Notes: a model not told the origin generated them from the letters alone. 64,000 nucleotides of DNA from Chrysaora quinquecirrha (GCA_014526335.1 JACTAT010000048.1:2237660-2301659), one strand, 5' to 3'; shown: positions 12,115 through 24,299, counted from the stretch's first letter. Made by a program: numbers and translations.

Positions 12115-13110
12115 CTAAAAATAGAATGAAAGGTCATTTTTCCGAAGGGGTCTGCATCCTATCTTTTTCAGCGCATCAAACTGTGTATACTTGCCAAGTT
12201 TCATTGAATATCTTAATTCCCAACATAGTTACAATTGACACGCTTGTAGAGGTATGGTACCGAGTACCCCAGTCTAAAAATAGAATTAGGGGGCATTTTC
12301 CGGAGGGGTCTGCATCCTATCTTTTTCAGCTTATCAAACTGTGTATACTTGCCAAGTTTCATTGCAATATCTTAATTCCCAACATAGTTACAAAAGAAAC
12401 GCTTTTAGAGGTATGGTACCGAGTCCCCAAGTCTAAAAATAGAATAAGGGGGCATTTTTCCGGAGGGGTCTGCATCCTATCTTTTTCAACTTATCAAACT
12501 GTGTATACTTGCCAAGTTTCATTGCAATATCTTAATTCCCAACATAGTTACAATAGAAACGCTTGTAGAGGTATGGTACCGAGTACCCCAGTCTAAAAAT
12601 AGAATAAAGGGGCATTTTCCGGAGAGGTCTGCATCCTATCGTTTTCAGCTTATCAAACTGTGTATGATTGCCAAGTTTAATTGCAAAATCTTAATTCCCA
12701 ACATAGTTACAATAGAAACGCTTGTAGAGGTATGGTACCGAGTCCCCTAGTCTAAAAATAGAATAAGGGGGCATTTTTCCGGAGGGGTCTGCATCCTATC
12801 TTTTTCAGCTTATCAAACTGTGTATACTTGCCAAGTTTCATTGCAATATCTTATTTCCCAACATAGTTACAATAGAAACGCTTGTAGAGGTATGGTACCG
12901 AGTACCCTAGTCTAAAAATAGAATAAGGGGGCACTTTTCCGGAGGGGTCTGCATCCTATCTTTTTCAGCGTATCAAACTGTGCATTCTTACCAAGTTTCA
13001 TGTCAGTATCGTTATTCCCAACATTGTTATGGTAGAAACCCTTGTAGAGGTATGGTACCGAGTACCCCAGTCTAAAAATAGCATCTGGGGGCATTTTTCG
13101 ATTGGGGTCT
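12115..13110 (-). repeat. Right arm: 160-bp tandem repeats, inverted
   Basis: The complement of the left-arm anchor recurs near 12265, 12424, 12583, 12743, 12902 and 13062 (period 159-160). The outermost copy on each arm is the most divergent from the others and closest to its partner on the opposite arm (both carry cccagatgctatt in the same orientation). Confidence 0.95.
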
Positions 13111-13207
13111 GTATCCCATCGTCTTCAGCGTATCAAACTGGGTAGGTATGCCAATTTTCATGCTTGCTTCATAAAATGCACAATTGTGACAACTAGCTGA
13201 TATACTA

Positions 13208-14837
13208 TTTGGCAATTGAGCAGCAATAATGGCACAATTGCAATTCGTGACTTAAACCTATGGGTTATGCAATTGTGATAGGTTATTCTCATGGTTCATT
13301 GCAACACATTGGCTCACAGTGGAAACTGCTCTGCAACCCTCCCTATTTATCAATTCATGCCATTTTTTTTTACATATACAATTTTTTTTATTTAGTTAAA
13401 CAATAGCATTTTTAAAAGAGTAAATTGTTTTGGAGTCTATCACTGACTGTGGCAACCTTTTCCAGTCATTTATTGTACGGGGAAGGAAAGAAAAGTTATA
13501 ATAATCTGGTCCAGTTTTTGGGATTTCATATGCTTGGTTATGGCTATGTCTGAAACTCTTGAAGATTGCTTGACATATTTATCTTTGTCAATTGCTACCA
13601 GGCCATGTTGGATTTTATAAAACATAGCAAGTCTCTGTTTTGTTCTCCTTTCCTCCAGGGTTTCCCATTTCAATTCTGAAATCATATCAGTTACACTTGC
13701 GAATCTATCATGTCTATTTAGGACGTAACGAGCTGCTCTTCTTTGTACCATTTCAAGGGTGTGGATATTCTTTTTTGTGTATGGATCCCAGACTGTTGTA
13801 GCATATTCCACAACTGGTCCTACAATTGCTTTGTAGGCTTTTGATTTCAACTCAGGCGAGTTTATGCGAAAATTCCTTTTGAGAAAGTTAAGGGATCTTG
13901 TGCCTTTACAAACTGTGTGGCTGATATGTTGATTCCAGCTTAGATCCTTGGACAGTGTTACTCATAGGTATTTGGCAGAGCTAACATGGCTCAGACTGTG
14001 CCCATAGAGGGTGTAGTCGTATATGATTGGTTTCCTGCTTCTTGATATGGTGAGGATTTGACATTTCTCTGGATGGAATTCTATTTGCAACTCTCTTCCC
14101 ATTTTGCCATCTTTTCAAGATCATTTTGAAGGCATATTGAATCTGTTTCCGAATTAATTGCTAGGTGCGCTATTGTGTCATCTGCAAAGAGTCTCACTGT
14201 CGAATTAAGTGTCTCAGGCAGGTCATTTATATAAAACGGGAATAAACATGGACCAAGCACGGAGCCTTGAGGGACCCCAGATATGACATCTGCCTCGTAT
14301 GAGCATTCCCCTTCCAACAACACTGTTTGTTTTCTGCTCGTAAGAAAACTGTTAATCCATGCATTAGTTTTACCTCTGATTCCATAATATTTCAACTTTT
14401 CTAGCAGCCTCAAGTGTCCCACCTTGTCAAATGCTTTGGAAAAATCCATTATTAGCACATTTGTTTGCTGTCTTCCTTTTAGATTTCTTAACACATCTTC
14501 TTGAAATTCTAGGAGCAGGGTTTCACATGAACGTTTGTCCCTGAATCCATGTTGCAGATTGTAAAGAATGGAATGCGAGGAAGCATGAGCCATTATGTTG
14601 CTAACAATAACATGCTCCATGATCTTGCAAACAATACATGTAAGAGAGATAGGGCGATAATTACTGGCCATTGACTTTTTCCCTTTCTTGTACACTGGAA
14701 CAATGTTAGCCTTCTTCCAATCCCGTGGCACTGTCCCTGTATCATATGACTTGCTGTATATAAGTGTTAATATTGGGGCAATACTTTTTGCAAGTTGTTT
14801 TAAGACCTTGGGGCTGATTTTATCTGGCCCGGGAGCT
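13208..14837 (-). pseudogene. 5'-truncated LINE, copy L2
   Basis: Same element and same 5' cut as L1. RT is open 14731-14081 (PRDWKKANIVPVY, NYRPISLTC, FADDTI) and then lost by a frameshift at the EESCK end (one base missing in the GKRVANRI-equivalent stretch near 14088). The C-terminal domain is at 13850-13470. A TGA sits where L1 has TAA. The 3' tail was split from its flank by the foldback element. Confidence 0.9.
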
Positions 14838-14967
14838 TATTTATTGACTGTCAATTCCTCTGGGTGCAGCATTTATAAAGTCATTAATGTATTTTACTTA
14901 ATATTGTTACTAGTAACTTGCGGAATTATTTGCTGAATTATGAATATAGCTGTTTTGACATATGTAG

Positions 14968-16452
14968 GGTAACATTTTGTGATCTACATTGCTCCATCCC
15001 CTAAGTTCAAGAATTGTATTCTAAAATAGAACAAAACCAAAAGTATCTTTACAAGATGAAGGGTACTCATTGCCAAACAAATAACATTTTTCAGGATTAT
15101 ATGAGAATGCAGTTGCAACAATTATATGCATCCATTATAATTGGAAATTCACCATGTCACACTTTTACGAAAGCTAAAGGACTGGTCGACATGGTGTAAG
15201 TATATGCACATTGATAACCCTTGAGGTCATTTAGTTGCTTTTGTTCTTTATTACAATAATAATTTGATAATGCAGATGTTCACAATGGTCTTGATAATTT
15301 TGTTAAAATGTAAGAATACGTACATTATTAGGTCAAATGGTTTAAACTCAATCATTTTATGTCTGCAGTGTACTGTTGCTTCAAAAATGATAATCCTAAC
15401 AGAATCAGTTAGAGATGCAGCCGATTTGTTCCTGTCCCTGAAATATCCTCCCATATTTTTTATTTGCGACACACCATGCATCCTTGCACAGCACATGAGA
15501 CTTCGGGACAGAAGTGTGACTGATGAAATCTTTGGTGACTTGAATGGCTGTTTTGAGAAACCAAATCTAAGTAAAGAACGAACAAAGGTATGTATTAATG
15601 ACAAAGTGTTGTCCAATTTGATAATTCTTGCTCTTCAATCATTAAAGACAGTACTTCTTTGGTGATATAAGATGTTTTTCAAGAACTAGAACTCCTTTTT
15701 ATCTTTGACGTCATAAGAATTGTATATTTTTTGGCTGACAATGAGCCAAAAATTAATCATAAGAATGTAATTGCTGTGCTTAGCTCCTAGTTTGAATAAT
15801 GTTGAGATGTTGTTGTTTTTTTTAAAGATATTTTGCATTTTTGTATTCCTGATGCCATTTATTTCTCAATTTCATAAGGCGAAAACTGTAGCTTAGAATT
15901 TACTTATAAGAAGCACAATTGCCACCATCAAGACCAATTCCTCATAATGGTATTATCAAAATTCTTGATATGTTATTATAAACTTAGTAATCAATGTCAA
16001 TGTTCTTAGTAGTTTACTTTTGTCATTTTCAAGGGTGTAAGTGTCCCAGCACTTATAACACCAGAATATATGATGCTCCGCCATGCAGAGTAGATTCACT
16101 AGTCCATCCTGTTTCGAAGTCTGCACAGTGATATATAATGGGTGATCGATTTCACAATATGAAAAGTCCACACAAGTCACCACTCTGCAGATTCCATAAT
16201 GTTAATTTACGTGAGCAAGCCGCCTCCGTGAAGACCAGCTACCAGGAATCCAGAAATAAAGCCAAGAAAGATCGGAGAATTCAAAGTGCATGCGTTCAGG
16301 ACTTTCCGGTCCATTATTTGTACAACGAATTGATGGATTTCTATCAAAATGAGCGAATTGTTGAGGATCAAAAACACTTCCTGCTAAAGAACTCTCACGA
16401 TCAGAGGGAAGATTTTCACAGATTTGTTATAAAAAAGTTAGTAAAAAAGTAA
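14968..16452 (+). pseudogene. HMGXB3-like remnant, copy 3
   Basis: Exons at 14968-15195, 15369-15587 (219 bp, canonical AG and GT borders kept) and about 16034-16452. It carries the same 25-bp deletion and TAA as copy 2. The last exon stays open for 104 codons. Differences from copy 2 are few substitutions (for example T to I in TPCILAQH), so these copies are young. Confidence 0.55.
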
Positions 16453-16759
16453 TTAAGTAAAAAATTTATGAAAGCTGTAAGAACTTGCAAGAAGTATATT
16501 TGTGTCTTATTGGATCATTGTCCCTAGTTAAGTAAATTAATAAGGTTACGTTAGATAACAAAACAATATAATGAATATTGTCGAAATTAACCTGACTTTC
16601 AATTTTATCAAACCATGATTAAATTCTACTTCTACTTCTACGTGTTTAATCAACTACTTCAATAATGAAGGCTCTGTTGATGTATAAAAAAAAACAATTA
16701 TGTGAAAATAAAAGAAGATTTAATTGCTAAAGAGGAAGAAAAGATATTGATAAATAGGT
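16453..16759. other. Non-coding part of unit 3, deleted
   Basis: The shortened spacer. The deletion junction lies near the tctacttctac simple repeat, a likely slippage or microhomology site. Confidence 0.6.
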
Positions 16760-18388
16760 TTGGCAATTGAGCAGCAATAATGGCACAATTGCAATTCGTG
16801 ACTTAAACCTATGGGTTATGCAATTGTGATAGGTTATTCTCATGGTTCATTGCAACACATTGGCTCACAGTGGAAACTGCTCTGCAACCCTCCCTATTTA
16901 TCAATTCATGCCATTTTTTTTACATATACAATTTTTTTTATTTAGTTAAACAATAGCATTTTTAATAGAGTAAATTGTTTTGGAGTCTATCACTGACTGT
17001 GGCAACCTGTTCCAGTCATTTATTGTACGGGGAAAGAAAGAAAAGTTATAATAATCTGGTCCAGTTTTTGGGATTTCATATGCTTGGTTATGGCTATGTC
17101 TGAAACTCTTGAAGATTGCTTGACATATTTATCTTTGTCAATTACTACCAGGCAATGTTGGATTTTATAAAACATAGCAAGTCTCTGTTTTGTTCTCCTT
17201 TCCTCCAGGGTTTCCCATTTCAATTCTGAAATCATATCAGTTACACTTGCGAATCTATCATGTCTATTTAGGATGTAACGAGCTGCTCTTCTTTGTACCA
17301 TTTCAAGGGTGTGGATATTCTTTTTTGTGTATGGATCCCAGACTGTTGTAGCATATTCCACAACTGGTCCTACAATTGCTTTGTAGGCTTTTGATTTCAA
17401 CTCAGGCGAGTTTATGCGAAAATTCCTTTTGAGAAAGTTAAGGGATCTTGTGCCTTTACAAACTGTGTGGCTGATATGTTGATTCCAGCTTAGATCCTTG
17501 GACAGTGTTACTCATAGGTATTTGGCAGAGCTAACATGGCTCAGGCTGTGCCCATAGAGGGTGTAGTCGTATATGATTGGTTTCCTGCTTCTTGATATGG
17601 TGAGGATTTGACATTTCTCTGGATGGAATTCTATTTGCAACTTCTCTTCCCATTTTGCCATCTTTTCAAGATCATTTTGAAGGCATATTGAATCTGTTTC
17701 CGAATTAATTGCTAGGTACGCTATTGTGTCATCTGCAAAGAGTCTCCCTGTCGAAGTAAGTGTCTCAGGCAGGTCATTTATATAAAACGGGAATAAACAT
17801 GGACCAAGCACGGAGCCTTGAGGGACCCCAGATATGACATCTGCCTCGTATGAGCATTCCCCATCCAACAACACTGTTTGTTTTCTGCTCGTAAGAAAAC
17901 TGTTAATCCATGCATTAGTTTTACCTCTGATTCCATAATATTTCAACTTTTCTAGCAGCCTCAAGTGTCCCACCTTGTCAAATGCTTTGGAAAAATCCAT
18001 TATTAGCACATTTGTTTGCTATCTTCCTTTTAGATTTCTTAACACATCTTCTTGAAATTCTAAGAGCAGGGTTTCACATGAACGTTTGTCCCTGAATCCA
18101 TGTTGCAGATTGTAAAGAATGGAATGGGAGGAAGCATGAGCCATTATGTTGCTAACAATAACATGCTCCATGATCTTGCAAACAATACAGGTAAGAGAGA
18201 TAGGGCGATAATTACTGGCCATTGACTTTTTCCCTTTCTTGTACACTGGAACAATGTTAGCCTTCTTCCAATCCCGTGGCACTGTCCCTGTATCATATGA
18301 CTTCCTGTATATAAGTGTTAATATTGGGGCAATACTTTTTGCAAGTTGTTTTAAGACCTTGGGGCTGATTTTATCTGGCCCGGGAGCT
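16760..18388 (-). pseudogene. 5'-truncated LINE, copy L3
   Basis: RT is in two open pieces: 18282-18019 (PRDWKKANIVPVY to LRNLKGR, stopped by a change to TAG in the GRQQT codons) and 18009-17512 (MDFSKAFDKVGH, FADDTIAYLAI, continuing to SHVSSAKYL before the shared TGA). The C-terminal domain is at 17400-17020. Same cut 5' end as L1 and L2. Confidence 0.9.
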
Positions 18389-18518
18389 TATTTATTGACT
18401 GCCAATTCCTCTGGGTGCAGCATTTATAAAGTCATTAATGTATTTTACTTAATATTGTTACTAATAACTTGCGGAATTATTTGCTGAATTATGAATATAG
18501 CTGTTTTGACATATGTAG

Positions 18519-20003
18519 GGTAACATTTTGTGATCTACATTGCTCCATCCCCTAAGTTCAAGAATTGTATTCTAAAATAGAACAAAACCAAAAGTATCTT
18601 TACAAGATGAAGGGTACTCATTGCCAAACAAATAACATTTTTCAGGATTATATGAGAATGCAGTTGCAACAATTATATGCATCCATTATAATTGGAAATT
18701 CACCATGTCACACTTTTACGAAAGCTAAAGGACTGGTCGACATGGTGTAAGTATATGCACATTGATAACCCTTGAGGTCATTTAGTTGCTTTTGTTCTTT
18801 ATTACAATAATAATTTGATAATGCAGATGTTCACAATGGTCTTGATAATTTTGTTAAAATGTAAGAATACGTACATTATTAGGTCAAATGGTTTAAACTC
18901 AATCATTTTATGTCTGCAGTGTACTGTTACTTCAAAAATGATAATCCTAACAGAATCAGTTAGAGATGCAGCCGATTTGTTCCTGTCCCTGAAATATCCT
19001 CCCATATTTTTTATTTGCGACACACCATGCACCCTTGCACAGCACATGAGACTTCGGGACAGAAGTGTGACTGATGAAATCTTTGGTGACTTGAATGGCT
19101 GTTTTGAGAAACCAAATTTAAGTAAAGAACCAACAAAGGTATGTATTAATGACAAAGTGTTGTCCAATTTGATAATTCTTGCTCTTCAATCATTAAAGAT
19201 AGTACTTCTTTGGTGATATAAGATGTTTTTCAAGAACTAGAACTCCTTTTTATCTTTGACGTCATAAGAATTGTATATTTTTTGGCTGACAATGAGCCAA
19301 AAATTAATCATAAGAATGTAATTGCTGTGCTTAGCTCCTAGTTTGAATAATGTTGAGATGTTGTTGTTTTTTTTTAAGATATTTTGCATTTTTGTATTCC
19401 TGATGCCATTTATTTCTCAATTTCATAAGGCGAAAACTGTAGCTTAGAATTTACTTATAAGAAGCACAATTGCCACCATCAAGACCAATTCCTCATAATG
19501 GTATTATCAAAATTCTTGATATGTTATTATAAACTTAGTAATCAATGTCAATGTTCTTAGTAGTTTACTTTTGTCATTTTCAAGGGTTTAAGTGTCCCAG
19601 CACTTATAACACCAGAATATATGATGCTCCGCCATGCAGAGTAGATTCACTAGTCCATCCTGTTTCGAAGTCTGCACAGTGATATATAATGGGTGATCGA
19701 TTTCACAATATGAAAAGTGCACGCAAGTCATCACTCTGCAGATTCCATAATGTTAATTTACGTGAGCAAGCCGCCTCCGTGAAGACCAGCTACCAGGAAT
19801 CCAGAAATAAAGCCAAGAAAGATCGGAGAATTCAAAGTGCATGCGTTTAGGACTTTCCGGTCCATTATTTGTACAACGAATTGATGGATTTCTATCAAAA
19901 TGAGCGAATTGATGAGGATCAAAAACGCTTCGTGCTAAAGAACTCTCACGATCAGAGGGAAGATTTTCACAGATTTGTTATAAAAAAGTTAGTAAAAAAG
20001 TAA
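18519..20003 (+). pseudogene. HMGXB3-like remnant, copy 4
   Basis: Exons at 18519-18746, 18920-19138 (219 bp) and about 19585-20003. It has the 25-bp deletion shared with copies 2 and 3, plus its own stop (gttTAGgac, about 19847) in the last exon where copies 2 and 3 read VQD. Confidence 0.55.
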
Positions 20004-20609
20004 TTAAGTAAAAAATTTATGAAAGCTGTAAGAACTTGCATGAAGTATATTTGTGTCTTATTGGATCATTGTCCCTAGTTAAGTAAATTAATAAGGTTAC
20101 GTTAGATAACAAAACAATATAATGAATATTGTCGAAATTAACCTGACTTTCAATTTTATCAAACCATGATTAAAAATAAACAACGTAGTGATAATAAGTT
20201 TGCTATAACTGTCTTTTGATTGGTTGATATTGTGTCAATTCTAACACCTTAGGTTTAAATGTTACATAATAGAATTGAATGTAAACTTCCTCCAAGATGA
20301 TGAATGTAAGGAAATGTTTTCTATAACCATCCCTTATATTGGTAGAATTTGTGCAAATTCTAACAGCTTGGGTTTATGTTGATCAAACCCTCTATTCCGT
20401 CATTCCATCCTGTGTACCTCTTGCATGTATCGGCTGATCAAACAAGTCAAACAGTAAGTAGTGACTTAATCGGTCTTCTACTTCTACTTCTACGTGTTTA
20501 ATCAACTACTTCAATAATGAAGGCTCTGTTGATGTATAAAAAAAAACAATTATGTGAAGATAAAAGAAGATTAAATTGCTAAAGAGGAAGAAAAGATATT
20601 GATAAATAG
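20004..20609. other. Non-coding part of unit 4
   Basis: The same AT-rich spacer in full length; no gene seen. Confidence 0.6.
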
Positions 20610-20871
20610 GTTTGGCAATTGAGCAGCAATAATGGCACAATTGCAATTCGTGACTTAAACCTATGGGTTATGCAATTGTGATAGGTTATTCTCGTGGTTC
20701 ATTGCAACACATTGGCTCACAGTGGAAACTGCTCTGCAACCCTCCCTATTTATCAATTCATGCCATTTTTTTTACATATACAATTTTTTTTATTTAGTTA
20801 AACAATAGCATTTTTAAAAGAGTAAATTGTTTTGGAGTCTATCACTGACTGTGGCAACCTGTTCCAGTCAT

Positions 20872-21252
20872 TTATTGTACGGGGAAAGAAAGAAAAGTTA
20901 TAATAATCTGGTCCAGTTTTTGGGATTTCATATGCTTGGTTATGGCTATGTCTGAAACTCTTGAAGATTGCTTGACATATTTATCTTTGTCAATTGCTAC
21001 CAGGCCATGTTGGATTTTGTAAAACATAGCAAGTCTCTGTTTTGTTCTCCTTTCCTCCAGGGTTTCCCATTTCAATTCTGAAATCATATCAGTTACACTT
21101 GTGAATCTATCATGTCTATTTAGGACGTAACGAGCTGCTCTTCTTTGTACCATTTCAAGGGTGTGGATATTCTTTTTTGTGTATGGATCCCAGACTGTTG
21201 TAGCATATTCCACAACTGGTCCTACAATTGCTTTGTAGGCTTTTGATTTCAA
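20872..21252 (-). pseudogene. L4 LINE C-terminal domain
   Basis: Open frame with VEYATTVWDPYTKK, RRAARYVLNR and KWETLEERR, the region after the RT thumb in this LINE family. As in the other copies the true tail (NDWNRLP-like, in another frame) is reached only by a frameshift near 20970. Confidence 0.85.
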
Positions 21253-21812
21253 CTCAGGCGAGTTTATGCGAAAATTCCTTTTGAGAAAGTTAAGGGATCT
21301 TGTGCCTTTACAAACTGTGTGGCTGATATGTTGATTCCAGCTTAGATCCTTGGACAGTGTTACTCATAGGTATTTGGCAGAGCTAACATGGCTCAGACTG
21401 TGCCCATAGAGGGTGTAGTCGTATATGATTGGTTTCCTGCTTCTTGATATGGTGAGGATTTGACATTTCTCTGGATGGAATTCTATTTGCAACTTCTCTT
21501 TCCATTTTGCCATCTTTTCAAGATCATTTTGAAGGCATATTGAATCTGTTTCCGAATTAATTGCTAGGTACGCTACTCTCTGGTCTCTAATAGACGGGGG
21601 GGTTGGAATAGTAGGGGGGGTTGGAAAAAATCGAAAAAATTAATAGCCGGAGGGGTTGGAATAATAGGGGGGTTGGAAAATATTTCAAAAATCAATAGCC
21701 GGGGGGGTTGGAAAAAATTAATTTTCTAAACTTTCGTTTTGGCAATGGAAGCTTTAACAATAACATAACATAACAACGATAGCACAAGAACTTTTCTTTT
21801 TAAGTTTAGCTT

Positions 21813-22283
21813 CTACATGTCCTCTAACATATCAAAAATGTTACGTTCATCTTCATTAGCAATTTCTAAAAGACTGTCATTGTCTTCACTAGAATTGGTA
21901 TTATCATCATCTTGCCTGGTTTTCGTCAGGATTCTTTTCTTTAAACTGTGCCTTCCTTCAAAAAAGCCTGCCTTTATTTTACGAAGGTGCGGTTTGAACA
22001 ATAAACTCGTCTCGTTATCCTCTAACAACTTTTGAAGATCATCCAGAAACTTTGCGTCTTTATTCACATCAGAATCACTGCAAATGTTTTGAAGTGATTT
22101 GATAGCTGGCACATGGCTAGTAGATGGAAGAACCTCCTGATCTGCAGCGCTTTCAGCTTCCACCTCTCTTCTTTCACTTTCCACCTCGTCGTCGCTAGAA
22201 AATTGCTCACTGTTTTCAGACTCGGCTTCAGATGCTAAATCTTCAAAGATTGCTTCACCCTCCATGTAGTCAAGCAACTCCAT
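21813..22283 (-). CDS. Acidic C-terminal part of pogo transposase, or second small ORF
   Basis: 156 codons, start MELLDYMEGEAIFED, very rich in E, D and S, with a basic patch near residue 120 (SLKKRILTKTR). It follows the transposase ORF on the same strand by 145 bp. In-between frames read as plausible protein (LDGSEDFLVSDKLF, then LQAVIKTLIPPKG), so I think it is the tail of one longer transposase separated by frameshift(s) and a stop, rather than an independent protein. An accessory protein cannot be excluded. Confidence 0.55.
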   Translation of the reverse strand: MELLDYMEGEAIFEDLASEAESENSEQFSSDDEVESERREVEAESAADQEVLPSTSHVPAIKSLQNICSDSDVNKDAKFLDDLQKLLEDNETSLLFKPHLRKIKAGFFEGRHSLKKRILTKTRQDDDNTNSSEDNDSLLEIANEDERNIFDMLEDM

Positions 22284-22427
22284 TCCTTCGATATTATTAC
22301 GTCGGATTCCTTTTGGAGGGATGAGCGTTTTTATGACGGCTTGTAAGTTGATAGGAGTTTAGAGCTCAGTAGCTCTCTTCGAATTCCAACATATCATCGC
22401 CGATTAAGGAAAAGAGCTTATCAGACA

Positions 22428-23906
22428 CTAGGAAATCCTCTGATCCATCCAGTTTATTGGTGACGAAAAGCTTTTGAACACAGCAGCAAAATCTACATCA
22501 GTTTCCTTCCAAGCAGCAAGAAGCAAGTTGATCATTTCCTCCCGACTTGGTGCAGGCACTTTATTCTTATCGACCTCCAATTTCTTTAACATCAGCGCCA
22601 TTTCCTCATGCCTGTATCTACTCTTGAGATGGTGATGGAGGTCAGTATCATTTGCTTGAATAAAACCAGTTATGCCTCCTCCCATTATAACAAGAATGTA
22701 ACCTCTTAGGTAAAGGGCTTTTCTTACCTCGGGAATGAGATGTACGGCATAATCGTCTAAGACGTACATGGCGAAATCTTTCTGAGTAAAAGGATTGTAG
22801 CGATTGGGAAGATGGCTGATAGTTTCAAGCATTTGCTCGATTCGATAAGAGCCACTCGGAGACCATTGGTACTTTACAGAATCTGGAACTGATACTTTGG
22901 TACGTGTTCCTTTGCCTTTAAATACAAACTCTGGATTTAATTTGATGCACTTTTTATTAGTGACTTGCGTGAAGACCGTCACCCTTTCCCGGGAAAGCAT
23001 ATAATTTTCTTTTACAAATGTATCCTCCCCCTTGAATGCGAGTGTTTTTTGCTGGGAGCTTTCGTTGCGATGAAGGGGCATCTGGTCGCCATTGATAATA
23101 GGGGGGTCAACACCATACTTTTGAATGAAGAATCTTCGAATTGTCCAAATGTTTTTTAGGTAATCCTGCAGGCGTTCAACCAGGTCGGCTTTCTTGATCA
23201 AAAAACGTTTGTTAGGCTTCCTTAAACTTATTGCGTATTCTTTTTCCCAGCCCTTGATCCAGCAGTTACTAAACTTAAGTCTGTCGTTTTCAGACACAGG
23301 ATTCTGTCCAAGCCACCGCTCGTATAGTTGGTTGGCCTTCAGTTTAAAAAGGCGTCGAGGAAGACGTCCCCTCAGCGTTTCTCTCACATCAACAAACCAG
23401 GCAAACAACGCTTGCCGAACATCTGAAGCTTTAATCTTTCTACCGGCGCCGGACGCTCTTGCCTTCTTTGGTGGGCACGAAGAAGGATCTTGTAAGATAT
23501 CTATATCTTGGTATGAACGGGAAGCTAGCTTGATAGCTCTCTCAAATGCTGGATCGCCGTTACGGACGTCGGCTAAATCGGAGTAGAACATGCGAACAGC
23601 TTTGGCAACGTACCCTGTAGTTGGTTTGATTGGCACATGTTTTTTTCTTTTGTAGTCGTACTTCGTTTTCCCTTGATTTCGCTGAACCTCAGCATCATAT
23701 TCTTCCTTGCAGCTTTTCACCAATTCGGCTAGAGCCAGTTTCTCTTCATTCGAGTATATTTTCTTTTCACCGCGAATAAATTTTCGATCCATCGTTCCCG
23801 CCATCGATGCAACAACTTTTAAGAATGTGTTCGTGTTTTTGCTTGCAAATTCTAGACCATGTTCACACTTCACAGAAAAGGAAATTTCAGTGACGCTTTT
23901 TAACAA
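22428..23906 (-). CDS. pogo-family transposase (DDE_1 type), nearly intact
   Basis: 492 codons open. The N-terminal half has a basic helix-rich DNA-binding region (GRKIKASDVRQALFAWF; RLPRRLFKLKA; FSNCWIKGWEKEY, CENP-B-like HTH). The catalytic core shows INGDQMPLHRNE (first D), MYVLDDYAVHLIPE (second D) and GFIQANDTDLHHHLK (third acidic), as in pogo/Tigger/jerky-type enzymes that cut and paste at TA. The likely start is the internal MAGTMDRKF rather than the first ATG. The end (INWMDQRIS) is out of frame with a better continuation (LDGSEDF), showing a one-base frameshift near 22467. The least damaged enzyme here after the 842-aa ORF. Confidence 0.85.
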   Translation of the reverse strand: MLKSVTEISFSVKCEHGLEFASKNTNTFLKVVASMAGTMDRKFIRGEKKIYSNEEKLALAELVKSCKEEYDAEVQRNQGKTKYDYKRKKHVPIKPTTGYVAKAVRMFYSDLADVRNGDPAFERAIKLASRSYQDIDILQDPSSCPPKKARASGAGRKIKASDVRQALFAWFVDVRETLRGRLPRRLFKLKANQLYERWLGQNPVSENDRLKFSNCWIKGWEKEYAISLRKPNKRFLIKKADLVERLQDYLKNIWTIRRFFIQKYGVDPPIINGDQMPLHRNESSQQKTLAFKGEDTFVKENYMLSRERVTVFTQVTNKKCIKLNPEFVFKGKGTRTKVSVPDSVKYQWSPSGSYRIEQMLETISHLPNRYNPFTQKDFAMYVLDDYAVHLIPEVRKALYLRGYILVIMGGGITGFIQANDTDLHHHLKSRYRHEEMALMLKKLEVDKNKVPAPSREEMINLLLAAWKETDVDFAAVFKSFSSPINWMDQRIS

Positions 23907-24299
23907 TCACGTGTAGGAACACAAAGATTACCACATTCGTCACGTGTGGAACATGATAGGAAGTCTCACGTGAAATTTTCGATCACGTTCCACACATTTA
24001 TGCACATGATAGATCTTTGTATTCGTACACGTGATTGTTAACAACGTCAAGTTTATGCACATGATAGATCTTTGTATTCGTACACGTGATTGTTAACAAC
24101 GATGGACATTCCATACTATTGTGCACATTGGAAATTCTATTTTATGTATTGAAAAGTTTTGGGCTAACAGAATTTTGTTGTGTTGCTTTTGTCTTGTTTG
24201 GAACTCGTTGCCAGAATTGATTAGCGGGGGGGGGGGGTTGGAATAAGAATGTCCTGGGTGGAAAATTTTCTAAAAATTAATAAGCGGGGGGGACGTCTA

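Larger units (their letters stand above)
9065..13207. mobile_element. Foldback-type element with tandem-repeat arms
   Basis: A 4.14-kb insertion in the 3' tail of LINE copy L2. The ends are inverted (TAGT... / ...ACTA, then ATTGTGCATTTTATGAAGC on both strands) and are flanked by TTT (9062-9064, 13208-13210), present once in the empty site of the other units. Each arm (about 1.1 kb) is built of about six direct repeats of 159-160 bp, in opposite orientation in the two arms. This is the architecture of foldback elements such as Drosophila FB or Galileo. No transposase is seen; the 1.9-kb middle holds a nested hAT-like element, a tRNA-like SINE head and a palindrome. The 3-bp TSD is short and could be partly coincidental. 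Superfamily not assigned. Confidence 0.85.
6841..14837. repeat. Tandem unit 2 (3.85 kb plus a 4.1-kb insertion)
   Basis: Second direct copy. Same left start (tatttattgac) and right end (cccgggagct) as unit 1. It is interrupted at aggTTT by the foldback element 9065-13207; with the insertion and one TTT removed the sequence matches the other units. Confidence 0.9.
14838..18388. repeat. Tandem unit 3 (3.55 kb)
   Basis: Third direct copy, about 310 bp shorter than the others because of a deletion at about 16621 (catgatta joined directly to aattctacttc). Same boundaries as units 1 and 2. Confidence 0.9.

Noticed and set aside
9065..13207. CACTA (EnSpm) transposon because of a TAGTG terminus and 3-bp TSD
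   Set aside because: The left end starts TAGTG rather than CACTA, the right end does not match, and no CACTA transposase is present.
23194..23586. 130-aa plus ORF inside the pogo transposase region
   Set aside because: Antisense shadow of the transposase ORF.
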